In this document: piece by piece, positions 1 to 11,496 of the stretch | Layout of the letters: every line of letters starts with the position of its first letter | How positions within the stretch are numbered: position 1 is the stretch's first letter | Origin: Parachlorella kessleri | Lineage: Eukaryota; Chlorophyta; Trebouxiophyceae; Chlorellales; Chlorellaceae | Length of the DNA: 64,000 nt | Direction of reading: 5' to 3' | NCBI GenBank assembly: GCA_001598975.1 | Contig: BBXU01002218.1 | Location: 1-64,000, forward strand | The notes under the pieces: generated by a model | Database searches by the model: none | Seen by the model: only the letters and a program-made list of their open reading frames with translations | Told to the model about the DNA's origin: nothing | Made by a program: the position numbers and the translations under genes

Positions 1-2081
1 GGCTCACCAGGTCCATAACACTCAATAGGCAAGGGGCAAGCTCAGAAACTCTCCACAACTGGTCCATGAGGGTTCATTCCCGTGAATTGGCACCAGCCCC
101 TTGAGATTCACTCGCGCCTTGGGCAGCAAAGTTGTAACTATAGCCGCAGCACACAGCGCACGCCCCGAAAGGCAGCCACACTGCCACCCTGAGCTGTGCT
201 GAGCTGAGCTGAGCTGAGCTGAGCCCCACCGCTGAGCTGTGCCCATGCTGCTGCCGGCAGCAGCGTCGGCCACATAGTGCAGGACCTTCGCTAGCACCGC
301 GGCAGCCTCCACCCAATGCATCCGCTGGTCCAAGGCGTCCTTTAAGGCTGACTTTTGTGCTCTGCTCAGGAGGGATCCTCCCAGGCGAGTCAGCGCCAGC
401 AGCTGAAGCTGCAGCACAGTGGAGACGCCGTATATCGCAGGGCCCAACATCTTCGACTGCAGGCTGTTGGGCTGGCTGTCTCCGTGGAGACAGTGGTCTA
501 CCACCTGCATAAAAAGGCAGCCAGTTTTGAAGCCTGCAAAACCAAAGCGTCAATGGCATGTCCTCGGAGTGCACACCGCCAGTTCGTAAACTGACTGTGG
601 CGCATTGTCTCAAAGCACCACCCAGTGCACCCTGAGGTGGAGGACCACTCAACATGGGTGACGCCTCTGTCAATTTCTTTTGATGCTACTGCGCCACATG
701 CCTTGAACATTTTGAGTCCAACGAACAGAGACATGTCTGTTCAGTACCAGTCATTCACCAGAGGCAGTAAATAGCCAAAATTGATTTCAACATGTGGCAG
801 CTGATCCAGGTGCGGGCCCCACCTTAACCAAGTCAGCTCCGCAGCCAACCAGGCGTTGCAAGCTAAGCGCGCCCAGTTCAGCTGCCTCCATAGCTAAGGA
901 GCCCACTTGAGCGAGCACCCAAGCAGCACAACCGATCCTCGTGTGCTCCCGTGGCTGCAGGGTAATGCCAGGCTGTTCAGCCTGATCAAAATAGGTTGAG
1001 CCATGCAGGGGTGGTTCTGCCAGGCTGTGCCGCTCTGTTGCAATCTGGCTTGCTGCCGTGAGCTCTCCCAGGGCCAGGTGCAGCATGGCCTCCAGTGCAG
1101 GGCTTGCCGCGTCCAGTCCCCACTGCTTAGGAGTGCGGGAGTCTGTCATGCAGCCGCCGATGGCAGCCACACACATTTGGCGCAGGAAGTGCAATATGTT
1201 GGGCGGGCTGGTCCCTGCAAGACATACATCTCAACACTTGACACCGATGATCAACTGGGTGGTGGGGTGGATGTGTTATGTCAGACCATGTGATCGATAT
1301 TGACAAGCCACATCACACGTCGCAAAGAGTCAGGAAGCAGCAATTCGGGATGACCATGGCTTCATACAATCGTAGTAAGCTCGGGCATTGCAAAGGAACA
1401 GTAGCAGCAGCAGGAGATGGCTAGCGCACTGCAGCTGTAGATGGCCGCTAGCGCAATCAGTGAGGGCAAAGATTTCCTGTCCAGGGAGGACCTACCTTCC
1501 TCTATAGCTGCGGGGTCCTTGCTTGCTTGAACCATTTTAGAGTCCAGGTGGCAAGCCAGAGCCTTGAGCGATGCATAGTCCACAGTTGCTGTCGGCAGGG
1601 CAGCTGCCACTTCAGAAACGCCTTGAAGGAACGATGCCACCGTCGCTGGGTTGTCCGACATAGTGTCAGGAGTGCAGAGGCGGGTAAACAGGCTGCCCTT
1701 GCAGTATATGCTCTGCAACTTCATTGCGAGTAAGCTTCCTCCACTTGAGCTGGCAGCCTCCGCAGCTGGATCCAAGATGCTGTGGAGGCCACCATCGCCG
1801 CTCCACTCTCCCAACCTTGTGGACAAGAGCTCCACACCAGCAGCCAGGCTAGCAGGGACAGCTTCCTGGGGACTGCAGACAGCAAGAATGCCTGTGGTCA
1901 GAGGGTGTCACAGTGGCTCAGGTCGAGCTAGTTTGCCCGCAGCTCTCCAGAAATACCTGAGTTCCGCTGCCTGGTCCTGAGCCACGAGAGCCACCAGCTT
2001 CTGGCACTCCAGCATCCGTTCCAAGGCTTTCGCCTCAGTTACTGCCGCCATGGGCACTCTGCTGTTGTGCTCCATCTCCCA
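1..2081 (-). CDS. 5' part of a predicted helical protein gene, function unknown (runs off left edge)
   Basis: I do not recognise the family with confidence. Read on the minus strand, three successive exons fit in phase: 2081-1957 (a likely ATG at 2075, then MEHNSRVPMAAV...), 1872-1496 (SPQEAVPASLAAGVELL...) and 1214-823 (GTSPPNILHFLRQMCVA...). Their borders are CAG/GT or AAG/GT donors and TGCAG acceptors. A further coding stretch at about 497-220 begins VVDHCLHGDSQPNSLQ; its link to exon 3 through 500-640 is unresolved. The product is alanine- and leucine-rich and looks all-helical. Large helical proteins of this kind with a C-terminal MYND finger are common in green algae, so a MYND domain may lie left of the window; that is inference. 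The first exon could be preceded by another. Confidence 0.5.
186..226. repeat. GAGCT pentanucleotide tandem repeat
   Basis: About six copies of the 5-bp unit GAGCT/CTGAG lie at the 3' end of the coding stretch at 220-497. They put the minus-strand frame into a short repeated Ser-Ser-Ala-Gln run, so they may mark an intron or a slippage-prone site. Confidence 0.7.
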
Positions 2082-2869
2082 CTGCACGGGAAATTGAGTG
2101 TGAGACTGGTGCAGCTTCGAGAGGCGGTCCCATGATGCAGGTCATGCTCAGCATGAGCTCTGGATGACAAAAGCATAAGGGCACAGGCTTTGGACTGCTG
2201 CGTCCATGTCGAGAGGTCTGGGGTGGAAGCCACCCTCACGTTCAAGACCTCATTTGGTAAGAACATCAACCATATGCATAGGCCCTCAGTGCATCTGGAA
2301 TAATTTGCTTGAAAAATTGTACACCAATCTGCTGGTCTAATTGTGACTTGCTAGCCGCGCACTCAGAAGTTGCACGAGTAGGTGAGAACAGTAGGTAAAC
2401 CTTGCCAGACTGCCACCTGCAGCATGCTTTTTGAAACCAGCACGCACCCAGGCATGCACTTTATAGGTCTGTTGATGAATCGCAACGTGCCTAACCTTCA
2501 TGCTGGCAGTGACCTGAACCACATTGTTGGGCCTGCAGTGACGTACGCGTCGCATCGGTAGGGCCAGAACCCAGAGCTACGATACTAGTCACCCTCTCAT
2601 CTGACTCCATCGCATGGACAATCTCTTGCATTGCACAGCTGCCCTCCGACACTTGTCACTTCAGCTGCCTTATGGCCTGGCAGATGGGCTTATGGCGTCA
2701 CCAGTCCTGCCTTCGGCACTGCCTGCAAGCACATGTGTGGCAGCAAAGGTTAGGACACATGCCATTAAACTCCAATACCTAGCACCCATAATGGTGACTG
2801 CACGTATTGGATGGGCTGTCTTTCAAGCATGCCCGGTATCTTGGTCACCATGATTGGCCTGATGGTAGA
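2082..2869. other. Spacer, no gene seen
   Basis: The small open frames here have no recognisable motif, repeat pattern or splice-consistent continuation. The segment may include the promoter of the minus-strand gene that starts near 2075. Confidence 0.5.
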
Positions 2870-3208
2870 GTACGTCAGGCATAGCTCTGCCACTAGCTGC
2901 CTCCTCATTCCGCCACCTGCGCTCAGGTGGGTGCTGAAAACAACAGCATAGCGCTGCACCACAGCCCTCGCCCAACCACCGTCATTGCAAAACTTGACAG
3001 CACTTGCAGTGGACAACAGAAGCGGGACGAGCCAGGCCCCAGAAGCAACAATCCAACATGTGGCCATACTGACGCACTTGCTGCAGTAGCGCGCCTCCCC
3101 GCACCCTGCACACTTGCTCAGCCCCAGGGAGGCCTCCTGCTGGGCGGCCATGTTGGTGCAGCCGGGATCGCAGCAGGTCCAGGCTGACACCGCCACGGAA
3201 GATGCCAT
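2870..3208 (-). pseudogene. MYND-type zinc finger relic
   Basis: A minus-strand stretch starting near 3190 reads AWTCCDPGCTNMAAQQE followed by LSKCAGCGEARYCSKC. This matches the first half of a MYND finger (C-x-x-x-C spacing, then CxxC and a YCS motif). MYND fingers are protein-interaction zinc-binding modules. The second half (CQxxxWxxH..C) is not clear: a downstream piece reads FCNDGGWARAVVQRYA, which keeps one Cys and a Trp but lacks a convincing His/Cys pair. No upstream exons are visible between 3208 and the end of the mTERF A gene. I therefore read it as the tail of a decayed paralogue of the leftmost gene, though an intact gene with divergent exons is possible. Confidence 0.45.
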
Positions 3209-3993
3209 GCTAAGGCTGTGCTGGCTGAATGCTTTTTACGCAGGCAACGACTGCTCTTCCACCACAGCACATCTATATTTCAAGGCAAGCCGAGGCATGG
3301 CCTACTCCAACAGAGGCCAAGGCAACCTGCCGACTCATACTATCGAACATAGAAGCAGTACTGAGGGCCAACACTGTCAAGAACAACGCCCGTAGGATTT
3401 CACATGGTCGTATGGAGCACTGCCCGCCATTCGCCAGCCCGCCACTGCTGCGAGCAGGCCTGCAAACTATCTAATCCCACCCCCAGCCGCGACACAAACC
3501 TGCATCAGCAGCCAGACTAAGCATTAACACTAATTGGCTGCATGTGCACCAATTGCCACCTGTCAGCTTACATCCGTACTACCCTTCAATTGCCACGTCA
3601 TCAAGTGACAGCTGCCCAAATCTTATGCCTGCAACTCTACCTGCAATCACTGCCATCTTTGTCGGCATGCCTGTGACAAGCCAGCTGCACTGCGTCTTTA
3701 CACTAGCAGTGGTGTCCCTGCTTGCACTAGTATCACCACAGTCATGCCAACAAGGGCAGGCAGCAGGAAAGCATGCACAGCTGACAGCCCTCTTAAGGAG
3801 GTCGGGATGGGGGGCCAGTCTTCCTCTGTATTAGAATTCGCTAACAAGGACTCTACCAGGCATGCCTTCACTTGACTCCCCCACAAGCAAACTACCAGCC
3901 CAAGATCAGTTTTCCTGTTCTTTTGTCAGGCGGCGCGGACAAGAGCCTCAACAGGCCACAGCAAGGCATCTCCTAGTGGCTTGCTGAAAGGAC
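3209..3993. other. Spacer downstream of mTERF A
   Basis: No gene is recognised. If mTERF A has a final exon like the last exon of mTERF B it should lie here on the minus strand, but I could not find a matching stretch. Confidence 0.45.
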
Positions 3994-6900
3994 TCACGCT
4001 TTGTCAGTGTCATGGACGAGGAGGGACAGGCTGACCACATCAATGGACGCCTTGAACCTGTTGGCAGGAGCCAGCCTCATGTTGAGGCTCCTGCTGTCTA
4101 CTACGGCCTTTGAGGGCAGCAGGAGAGGCACACCCAGCGACTCCAGGAGTGTCACTCTGGCTCCTGCAGCGTCAGCGGATATCCATGATTCGCAACAGCT
4201 CCACCAGTGGGGGGGTAAATGCCAAGAGCAGAGGGCAAGTTTCCAGGGTAACATACAGGCAGACCCTACCAGGGCCCGGGAAGGGAATGCCTTCATGCCC
4301 AGCAGACACCCTCAACAAATACGAGCAGGTGGCTGGCTGACAGCGACGGGGGCATGCCATATATATTATCATATATATACTTAGAAGAGCTCCAGGTGCA
4401 GCCTCTGCAGCTCACCCAGGCTCTCCAGGGAGGATGTGAGGAAGTCCGGGCAGCGCACGATGTCAGCCTGGCCGCCCCCAAGCGCCTCCTCCATGTAGAA
4501 GAACTTGACGCCCAGTGCCAGCGGCGAGTAGCTGAACACCTGGAGCACAATGGAGGATGCCATAATGGCTCCTCAGCCCGAGCATGCCTGGCAAACCTGT
4601 GACGCCGATGCGTGGCAGTGTAGCAATGCAGAGCGCAAGAGCGGGGAGCACCGGCCCAGCTTCCCAGCACAGCCCTGCGGGAGGCCATAGCGTTAGACGT
4701 ATTATGGAGCAGCCATACAGCCCACTATGCCATGCTTGATAGAAACAAGTGCGAGCCACCTGAGTCGCCATGAACCTGCAGGCCTGACCTGCGCTCGCAC
4801 CGCTTGCAGCAGGAGCACGCAGGTCACTCCCAGTGTCAGGTCAAAAACAACAATTCTTCCACCGGCGTTGGCCCCCTACCTTTGGCACCCTGCTGACCAC
4901 ATGCACTACCTCCTCCTGGCTCAGCAGCTTGCCATACAGGAAGGCCACAGCTGCGCGGATGCGCTGCAGGCCCCCCTCATGAAGCAGGGGCGGGTTCCAC
5001 CTCAGGATGCGCTCCAGGTTGTCGGGCGGTATGCCAAGCTGGTACCGCAGGTACTGCGGAGGGGAGGGAGGAGTGGGTGCACGGTAAGTTGAGGGTTCAA
5101 TGTACGGTTGCGCCCCCAGCATTGCCTTTTCTAGCCTACACATCTTAACACCCTCTGCCTGCTACATGAGCGACATGCGCGGCAATATGTGGAGCATGTG
5201 CACTGCCAGCATGTCACCCAAGGCCACCCCACAGTCCCAAGCACACGCCACAGCCTCACGCTCAGAGACAATGCCTTGAGCTATAGAAACCAACCGCCCA
5301 CCTGCAGCAGTGGCCACAGGCGCTCCTCCCCAGGCACCGCAAGCAGCAGCGGGGCCCTCATCACCAATTGGCCCAGCGGGGTAGTCTCGATAGGTCCCAC
5401 CCCTGCCCCTGCCCCTGGCCCCGTCCTTGATGCTGTAGGTGTCCACTGACTGTTGGGTGCTGCACTGCGCCTGCCTCTGGCTGTTGACCCAGTAGTGCTG
5501 GCCTCGTCCGCTGCTGCCTCGCCAGTGGTTACAGCTGCTGCGTGGCTGGCCAAGGAAAGGCCAGCCGCCCTCAGGAGCTGCAGGTTGGGCCGGGCATGGG
5601 CTTCTGGACTGAGAAGCAGCAGCCACGGGGACTTGTGCAGGGCTTTCACCACATCCTGGGGGCTAGCACCCACCTCCTGCACGCAGCACACAGCACTGAG
5701 CCGTCTCTCTCATGGCCTAGCAACCCTGGCACGGTGGGGATCAACACCGCGCCCTCCCTGCCGAAAGGGTAGCTGAGGGCAGACTGGTACCCCCCAGCCT
5801 CTCAACCGGGCCGCAGCGCCCACGGCGAGGGACACACACTGACTGCCTGCCTCCAGGACAACCCCAAAACCAAGAAGGCTGCGGGACTACGGGCTCCCCC
5901 ATACCTTCAGAGCATACATGCATCCAGCCCAGGCAGTACATTGCCCAGCCCTACTTCTTCTTTGTTCGCACGACCTGCCCACCCTTACTAATACCTTCAG
6001 AAGCAGCTCCACCATGGACCTTGCTCCCTCCACAGTGGGAACCCTGCTAGGCAGTGCCTCCTCTCGCAGCGTTGCAGGCAGGGCGTTGCGGTTGTACCTA
6101 CCCGTCCTGCGGCAGGAGGATGATGGGGAATGCGACTGTGACCATGCCGATATCATATGCCTGTTCCAGACGCGGGGCGTTGCACTTGCACAGCAGAGGC
6201 AAATTTGGAGCATTACATTGCTAGACAGATCGTGATGAGTGAGTCAACAGTTTCCAAGAGCAGGTTGGGAAGGGGGCGAGTCGGGCAGAGCATACAACCG
6301 AACTGGTTACAGCACGCAAGCCAGCCAGCCCAGCTGCTCACTCACTTGTTGCAACAAGAGTCCAAGCGCTCAAGGGCTGCCAGCAGAGCCTCTTCCAGAG
6401 AAGCATCCCCAAGCAGCGGCAGCAGCGCAGGCAGCAGGCAGGGGCTGGGGTCTGCACCAGCAGAGCGGCAGAGCGCAGGTGACTATGGCACACCCTTTCA
6501 ACCAGCCTGGGTAGGTAATGCAATCACACTGTGATTCGGCAAGAAAATATGCACAAGCCTAGAGAGTTTGCAATGGGTTGTTGCCTCCCGCTGCCCCGTC
6601 CGGCAGGAAGAGTTGGGAGTGCATGAGTGGGACAGAAGCAGAACCATGCGCCCTACGCAGGGCACTTAGCAAGCCCGCCCGCAGCAACCTCCCAACTGCC
6701 TGCGGGCCTGCCGGCGTGAAAGTCGCCGTTCACGCGTCTTGCACTAACAGAATTCTAGTCCGTAGCTTGCCTGTCGGTTTCTTCTGCTTGGGTTTGGGGC
6801 TTGCCAGTGCTCCTGGCCTCGGCAGAACCACCCCACTGGCCTCGCGCTGGAGCTGCAGTGGGCGCTTCCGGGGCTTGCCCCTGCCCCGCCGCACAGTCGT

Positions 6901-8427
6901 CTGGGCCGCACTAGCACCAGCTTGGCCACCGCTGACAGCATTTGCAGCAACAGCAGCAGCTTGGCCGTCGCTGGCAGCAGTAGCAGCAGCAGCAGCAGCT
7001 GCCGTAGCCTGTGTGGCCTGCTTCTCCCGCAAGCGCTGCAGGCGCCGCATGGCACGCTCAAGCTTGTGAAACGCGGCGTCAACCTCCGCCTCAGCCGCAG
7101 ACTGGGCTGCTCTTTCAGCCGGTGATCCCGTCTGTGCTGCTACTGCTGCTGCAGAGCCCTCTGCTCCTAACGGTGTTACTGACGCTGCTGCAAGGTTGTA
7201 CTGGCGGCGGCTGGGGCTACGCCGCAGCTCCGCTGCCAGCGCCCTCAGCAGCGCGCCCCCAGGGTTGTAGAACTCGACTGGAGGCAGCACTGGCGGAGTG
7301 GCGGGCAGACTGTAGGCTGTCCTGATGAAAGGCAGCTCTGGGGGCAAGCAGCCCGCCTCCACAGCCAGCTGCATGGCCTGCTGCAGGGGTTTGAGGTACC
7401 GCGCGTACTGCTCAGGCGCGGCCAGATCTGCCCTCAACCACGCTAGCTTCTCTGCCAACTGCTGGCTGTTTAGCTGGAACCACGGCGGCTCGCCGGGCTG
7501 CGTGACGTGGGCCCCAAGCACAGGGGGCCGCAGCCTGAGGGTCGCCCCCTCCTCACGACTGTCTTCAGCCTGAGCTATGGACATGAGCGCCACACGCTGC
7601 TGCCTTGACCGCCATGGGACGGGGTGCGGGGACGCTGCAAGGGGTGGTGGTGCTGGGTATGGTGAATACTGCACTGCTGGCCCAGAGTTTGCCCTGCTCT
7701 GCTGCTGCTGCTGCTCCTGCTGGTGTGCTGACTGTTGCTGCTCCTGCTGGTGTGCTGACTGCTGCTGCTGCTGTTCCTGCTGGTGTGCTGACTGTTGTTG
7801 CTGCTGCTCAGGGGGCTGCCACAGGTACACAGGCCTGGCTGCTGGCACCACCTCCCTATATGTTTCCAGCAGCGCCTGTGGGGACGCCTCCCTCAGCCTG
7901 ACTGCCGCAGCGTGCAAAGCGGCAGCCAACTCTCGGTCTCCAAGGTCATGCAGTGGGCCCTTGTGATGTGCGTACCAGGACGGCAGCCGCAACCCCGCTG
8001 CGGCCGCAGCAGCCCTGCGCTGCGCTGCGGCCAGGCGGGCTGATGCCTCCTGGCGCAGCTGGAAGAAGCGCACTGCTGCCTCCCGCTGCGTTGCCAAGGA
8101 TTCCCCATGCTGTGCAGCTGAGGTGGCATAGCGTGGCTGCGAGGAATACCCGCGGCGTGAGCTGACAAGGGGGCTTGCTGCAGTACCATCCTGACTATGA
8201 TGGGTGCCGTTGGGTTGAGCGAGAGCTCTGCACCGCCTGCTGGTATGTGCCACAGCCCAACCTAAACAGCTGCTGGCAGGTCGCATTTGCTGCAGCTTCA
8301 CAGGTTCAAGGACAGTAGGTGCTGCTGCGCTACTGTGACAGGCGCAGTTGCTGTTGAGGGCGCTGTTATGGCAGCAGTGTGACTCCAGTCGGCCAGCCTG
8401 CTGCCGGAGACGCCTCAACAGCAACAT
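3994..8427 (-). CDS. mTERF family protein A, about 905 aa, seven exons
   Basis: Mitochondrial transcription termination factor family; such proteins bind organelle nucleic acids through helical repeats and act in chloroplast or mitochondrial gene expression. My exons, all in phase, are 8427-6771, 6451-6346, 6106-5995, 5676-5302, 5053-4880, 4539-4416 and 4163-3994. Exon 1 begins MLLLRRLRQQAGRL (Arg-rich, transit-peptide-like), has three Gln-rich SAHQQEQQQ repeats and ends in an AT-hook-like RGRGKPRKR patch. Exons 4-7 carry mTERF repeats, e.g. LGIPPDNLERILRWNPPLL and YMEEALGGGQADIVRCPDF, with ARVTLLESLGVPLLLPSK near the C-terminus. The exon 1 donor is GCAAGC, a GC-AG intron and the only phase-compatible site I found. 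The TGA at 3996-3994 overlaps a GTGAGT donor, so a further exon may exist as in gene B. Tandem paralogue of gene B. Confidence 0.85.
7688..7812. repeat. Coding minisatellite (Gln-rich) in mTERF A exon 1
   Basis: Three imperfect copies of a unit of roughly 30-36 bp encode repeated SAHQQEQQQ on the minus strand. The unit length varies by CAG-codon number, so this part of the protein is expected to be length-polymorphic. Confidence 0.8.
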
Positions 8428-9707
8428 TTGCAGGCTTGGGTAATCTGCAGAAATCAATAGCGTCAGAAACGAACTAAAGACCTAGGACCGTACATGGCAA
8501 GTTGGCACCCAAGTTGCAAAACCAGAGGAACTTCACGCACCAGCGTTCGTTCATCGCGTCTAGCAGGCACAAAGGCTGCTCTGCAGCGGAACTAGTAGGT
8601 GGATCGACAGTGTTGACATGCAGCAGATGGGATTTGGGTATCCCAGGATGCACTTTGAACGCAGTCTAAGACTCAAAGTCCTGGAAAGTCATGTTTGCAT
8701 GGCCTTTGACGATGTCATTAGGTTCTGTCTTGGCGCCCTGTGGCTGCCTACCTGGCACTGGGATAGGTGCCTAGCCAGGGATCTTAACTCAAACCTCACC
8801 TAAATTGGGCCTGTGATATATGCAGCGATCCATTCCTTACCGGTCGCCCTGGCTAGGTGATGGTGAGGGTTTTCCTGACCTGACAGTGTCCCTGGGAACC
8901 GTCTGGGTGGACAACACGCCCCATTTTCTCCCTCCTCCGGAGAGGGGAGAGCTTATCCGTCTGCACACAAGCGTTGCGCTTGTGTCATTGTGGGGTGGGG
9001 TCCAGCAGCCCCCCTTGCTACTGCCCCTTATGTCCGTTGGGTGTTGCACTACCATGTCTAGGCTGCAAGACTGCCATTTATAACGGACGCCTCCTGCAAA
9101 GCTAACAGTTGTGAGTAGCCACGTCCACCGCAACAGCTAGGAGATTCCTTCATGCCAAACCCTAGCCATGAGCAACCCATGACGCTGCACACACTGATAG
9201 TACTGTATCTACACCATCAAATACTATCTATAGAGCAACAAGAGAAAGAGGGCGAGGAGCTAAGCCCTGGTAAGTATCAAAAATGTACCAGAACTAGTAT
9301 GTAGGCTAAAAGACAATACTTAACATGCGCCAGCTCATGCGTACAAGGCGGCCACTTCCCTTAACCAAATGAATGCATAGCAGCAAATAGATATTGGCGA
9401 TAAGTTGACGATATGCAAGGAGGATACATATGCAAGAGTCCAATTGGTCCCTTATTTCAAGCAGCGTTTCCTTGCTGCGTGCTGCCCAGCACTCAGGTGC
9501 TTGCGTTTGCGTGTTGCAAGTATACATTTGTCAGCCAAATGGACACTCAGACCACCCCATCAAAGCCTGGACGGCCAATGAACACCACTGCCCAGTCCCA
9601 ACCAAGCTGCAGCTCTCGCAACACTCAAGACAGCGCTCACCCTCTCCTACCTCCCCTCAGCCGCACAGGCGCTCAAAGAGCCAGTAATGCATGGCTGCTG
9701 CAGATGT
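8428..9707. other. Spacer between mTERF A and mTERF B
   Basis: About 1.3 kb without a recognisable gene. It must hold the mTERF A promoter and the mTERF B 3' end. A possible upstream non-coding exon of mTERF A is suggested by a CTGCAG acceptor at about 8442. A perfect hairpin lies at 8965-8985. Confidence 0.5.
8965..8985. repeat. Perfect 9-bp inverted repeat, 3-nt loop
   Basis: ACACAAGCG is followed by TTG and then its exact reverse complement. It lies in the mTERF A/B spacer and belongs to no feature I can name. Confidence 0.75.
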
Positions 9708-11461
9708 TTAGTAGCTACAGCAGCGCTGGTGTGTGGCCAGGTGTGCATCAAAGCTGCTGCAGCGCAGCTGCATGTAGTGCTCCAGCTCGCGGGGCTGCAG
9801 CTGCTGCCAGCGGCCAGCCTCGTGCCGCTGCCACTGGTGCATGTGGAGCTGGAACTCCTCAGCGGTCGTGCCCAGCTTGACGGCAAGCCTGCAGTGTGTG
9901 GGCCAGGTCAGGATGGAGTCACAAGCTGGATATCATCATCACAACCCTGCTTTCACTGATGGGCTAAGGGGCTGCCTGAAGAGAATAGAAGGCCTTGAGG
10001 CAATAAAATGGTTGAAACCTGGGGGCAAGGGGAGGGTGATGTAAGAAAGATCGCACCAAAGCAACAAGTCTCATACAGCCATAAGTCATGCACTAATCAC
10101 CTCCCTGCACAGTAGCTTCTTAACATACCAACTATTGGCACCACATGCGACCTGTCATGCCAGCAGAGATGCGGAGCAGCATGCAACTCCCACCAAACCG
10201 ATGCCCCTCCCAGCACTGAAAAGCCCTACTCACTTGCTGCTGCTGTCCCTCAGCAGCTTCCACAGGGAGATCCCGCTCTCACGCTCAAGAAGCCCTCTGG
10301 CCTTGGAGGCACGCTTCAAGCCGCCCCGCCGCTGCCCCTCTCCCTCCACACGGGAAGGCAGCAGGATGGGCACACCCTGCGCGTGGGCTAGGGACACCCG
10401 GGGGCCTGCAGGCCAGGACCAGGAGGAAAATCATAGATGTTGTCAAGGCACTAGCAGATATCTGGTATGACTCAGGGTCTGACGAGGCTGTCAGAACTGC
10501 GGCATGGCCCAGGACACCTCAAATTGTGACCAACTTGTGTGATCCTATAAAATGCCACAGATGTTTCCCACTTCTATGAAAAAACAGCCGTCAAAGAACT
10601 AGCAGCGCTGCCTTCCTCTCAAAGCTGCCAGTGCCCACATTGACTGATCCGTTGCCTGCCTGTGTTACCAATGGCTAACACTGCCGACAACCAGGCCCAC
10701 CTAGCACATTGGTGAGCGAGGTCTCCAGGAAGTAAGGGCAGGCAGCAATGTCCTTGCTGCCGCCGCCAAGCGCCTGCTCCATGTACTGCCACTTGATCTG
10801 CAGCTGGGGCACTGTGTACTGCAGCACCTGCAACCGAGGAGGGCGCAAGAGAGTATTCTGAATGTTTGATACAAGGAGGCAGCACTTGCAAGAGGTGCCA
10901 CCCCAGCTGCAAACGCCGTGGATATAAGAGCGCAGCAGTACAACCTTCTGGGGTGACACAAACAGCCTATAAAGTGAAACAATGAGCCAGGCAAAGAATC
11001 ATGACCGCTCTAACTTCTTCACCTCAACAGGACACCAGTAACACAGCAAGGCGCCCACTGACGACGGCAGCTGTGCATGCCGGATCCAGCACAGCACCTC
11101 TGCCGAAAGAGAACTGCCCTCAGAGAATTAGGAAGGTCGTCGCTAGCCAAAGGCGCCCATGCAGCCTACAAGCCACCGCCCAGCAGGCCCAGCTCACCCG
11201 CGGGACCTGCGCCAGCACATGCCTGACCTCCTCCCGGCTCAGCCCCTTGCCCGCCAGGAACGACACCACCAGCTGCAGCCGCGCGGGGCCCTCAGGGCCG
11301 CACAGCACGGCATTGTCGCGCAGCAGGCGGTCAGTCTGGGCGGGCGTGAACCCCAGGTCTGACAACAGGTACTGCAGTATGGGCTGCAGGTGCTCAGTCG
11401 GCGACTGCAGCATGAGTACCGGCCGCGCTGTGAGGAGCCGGCCGGCTGGGGAGGGGCACTG

Positions 11462-11496
<35 letters not shown>

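Noticed and set aside
3400..3993. Final exon of mTERF A equivalent to the last exon of mTERF B
   Set aside because: No stretch resembles the TAEEFQLHMHQW motif. The overlap of the stop with a GTGAGT donor is suggestive but not enough.
8965..8985. Hairpin as a transcription terminator
   Set aside because: There is no T run and the context is eukaryotic, so it is listed only as an inverted repeat.
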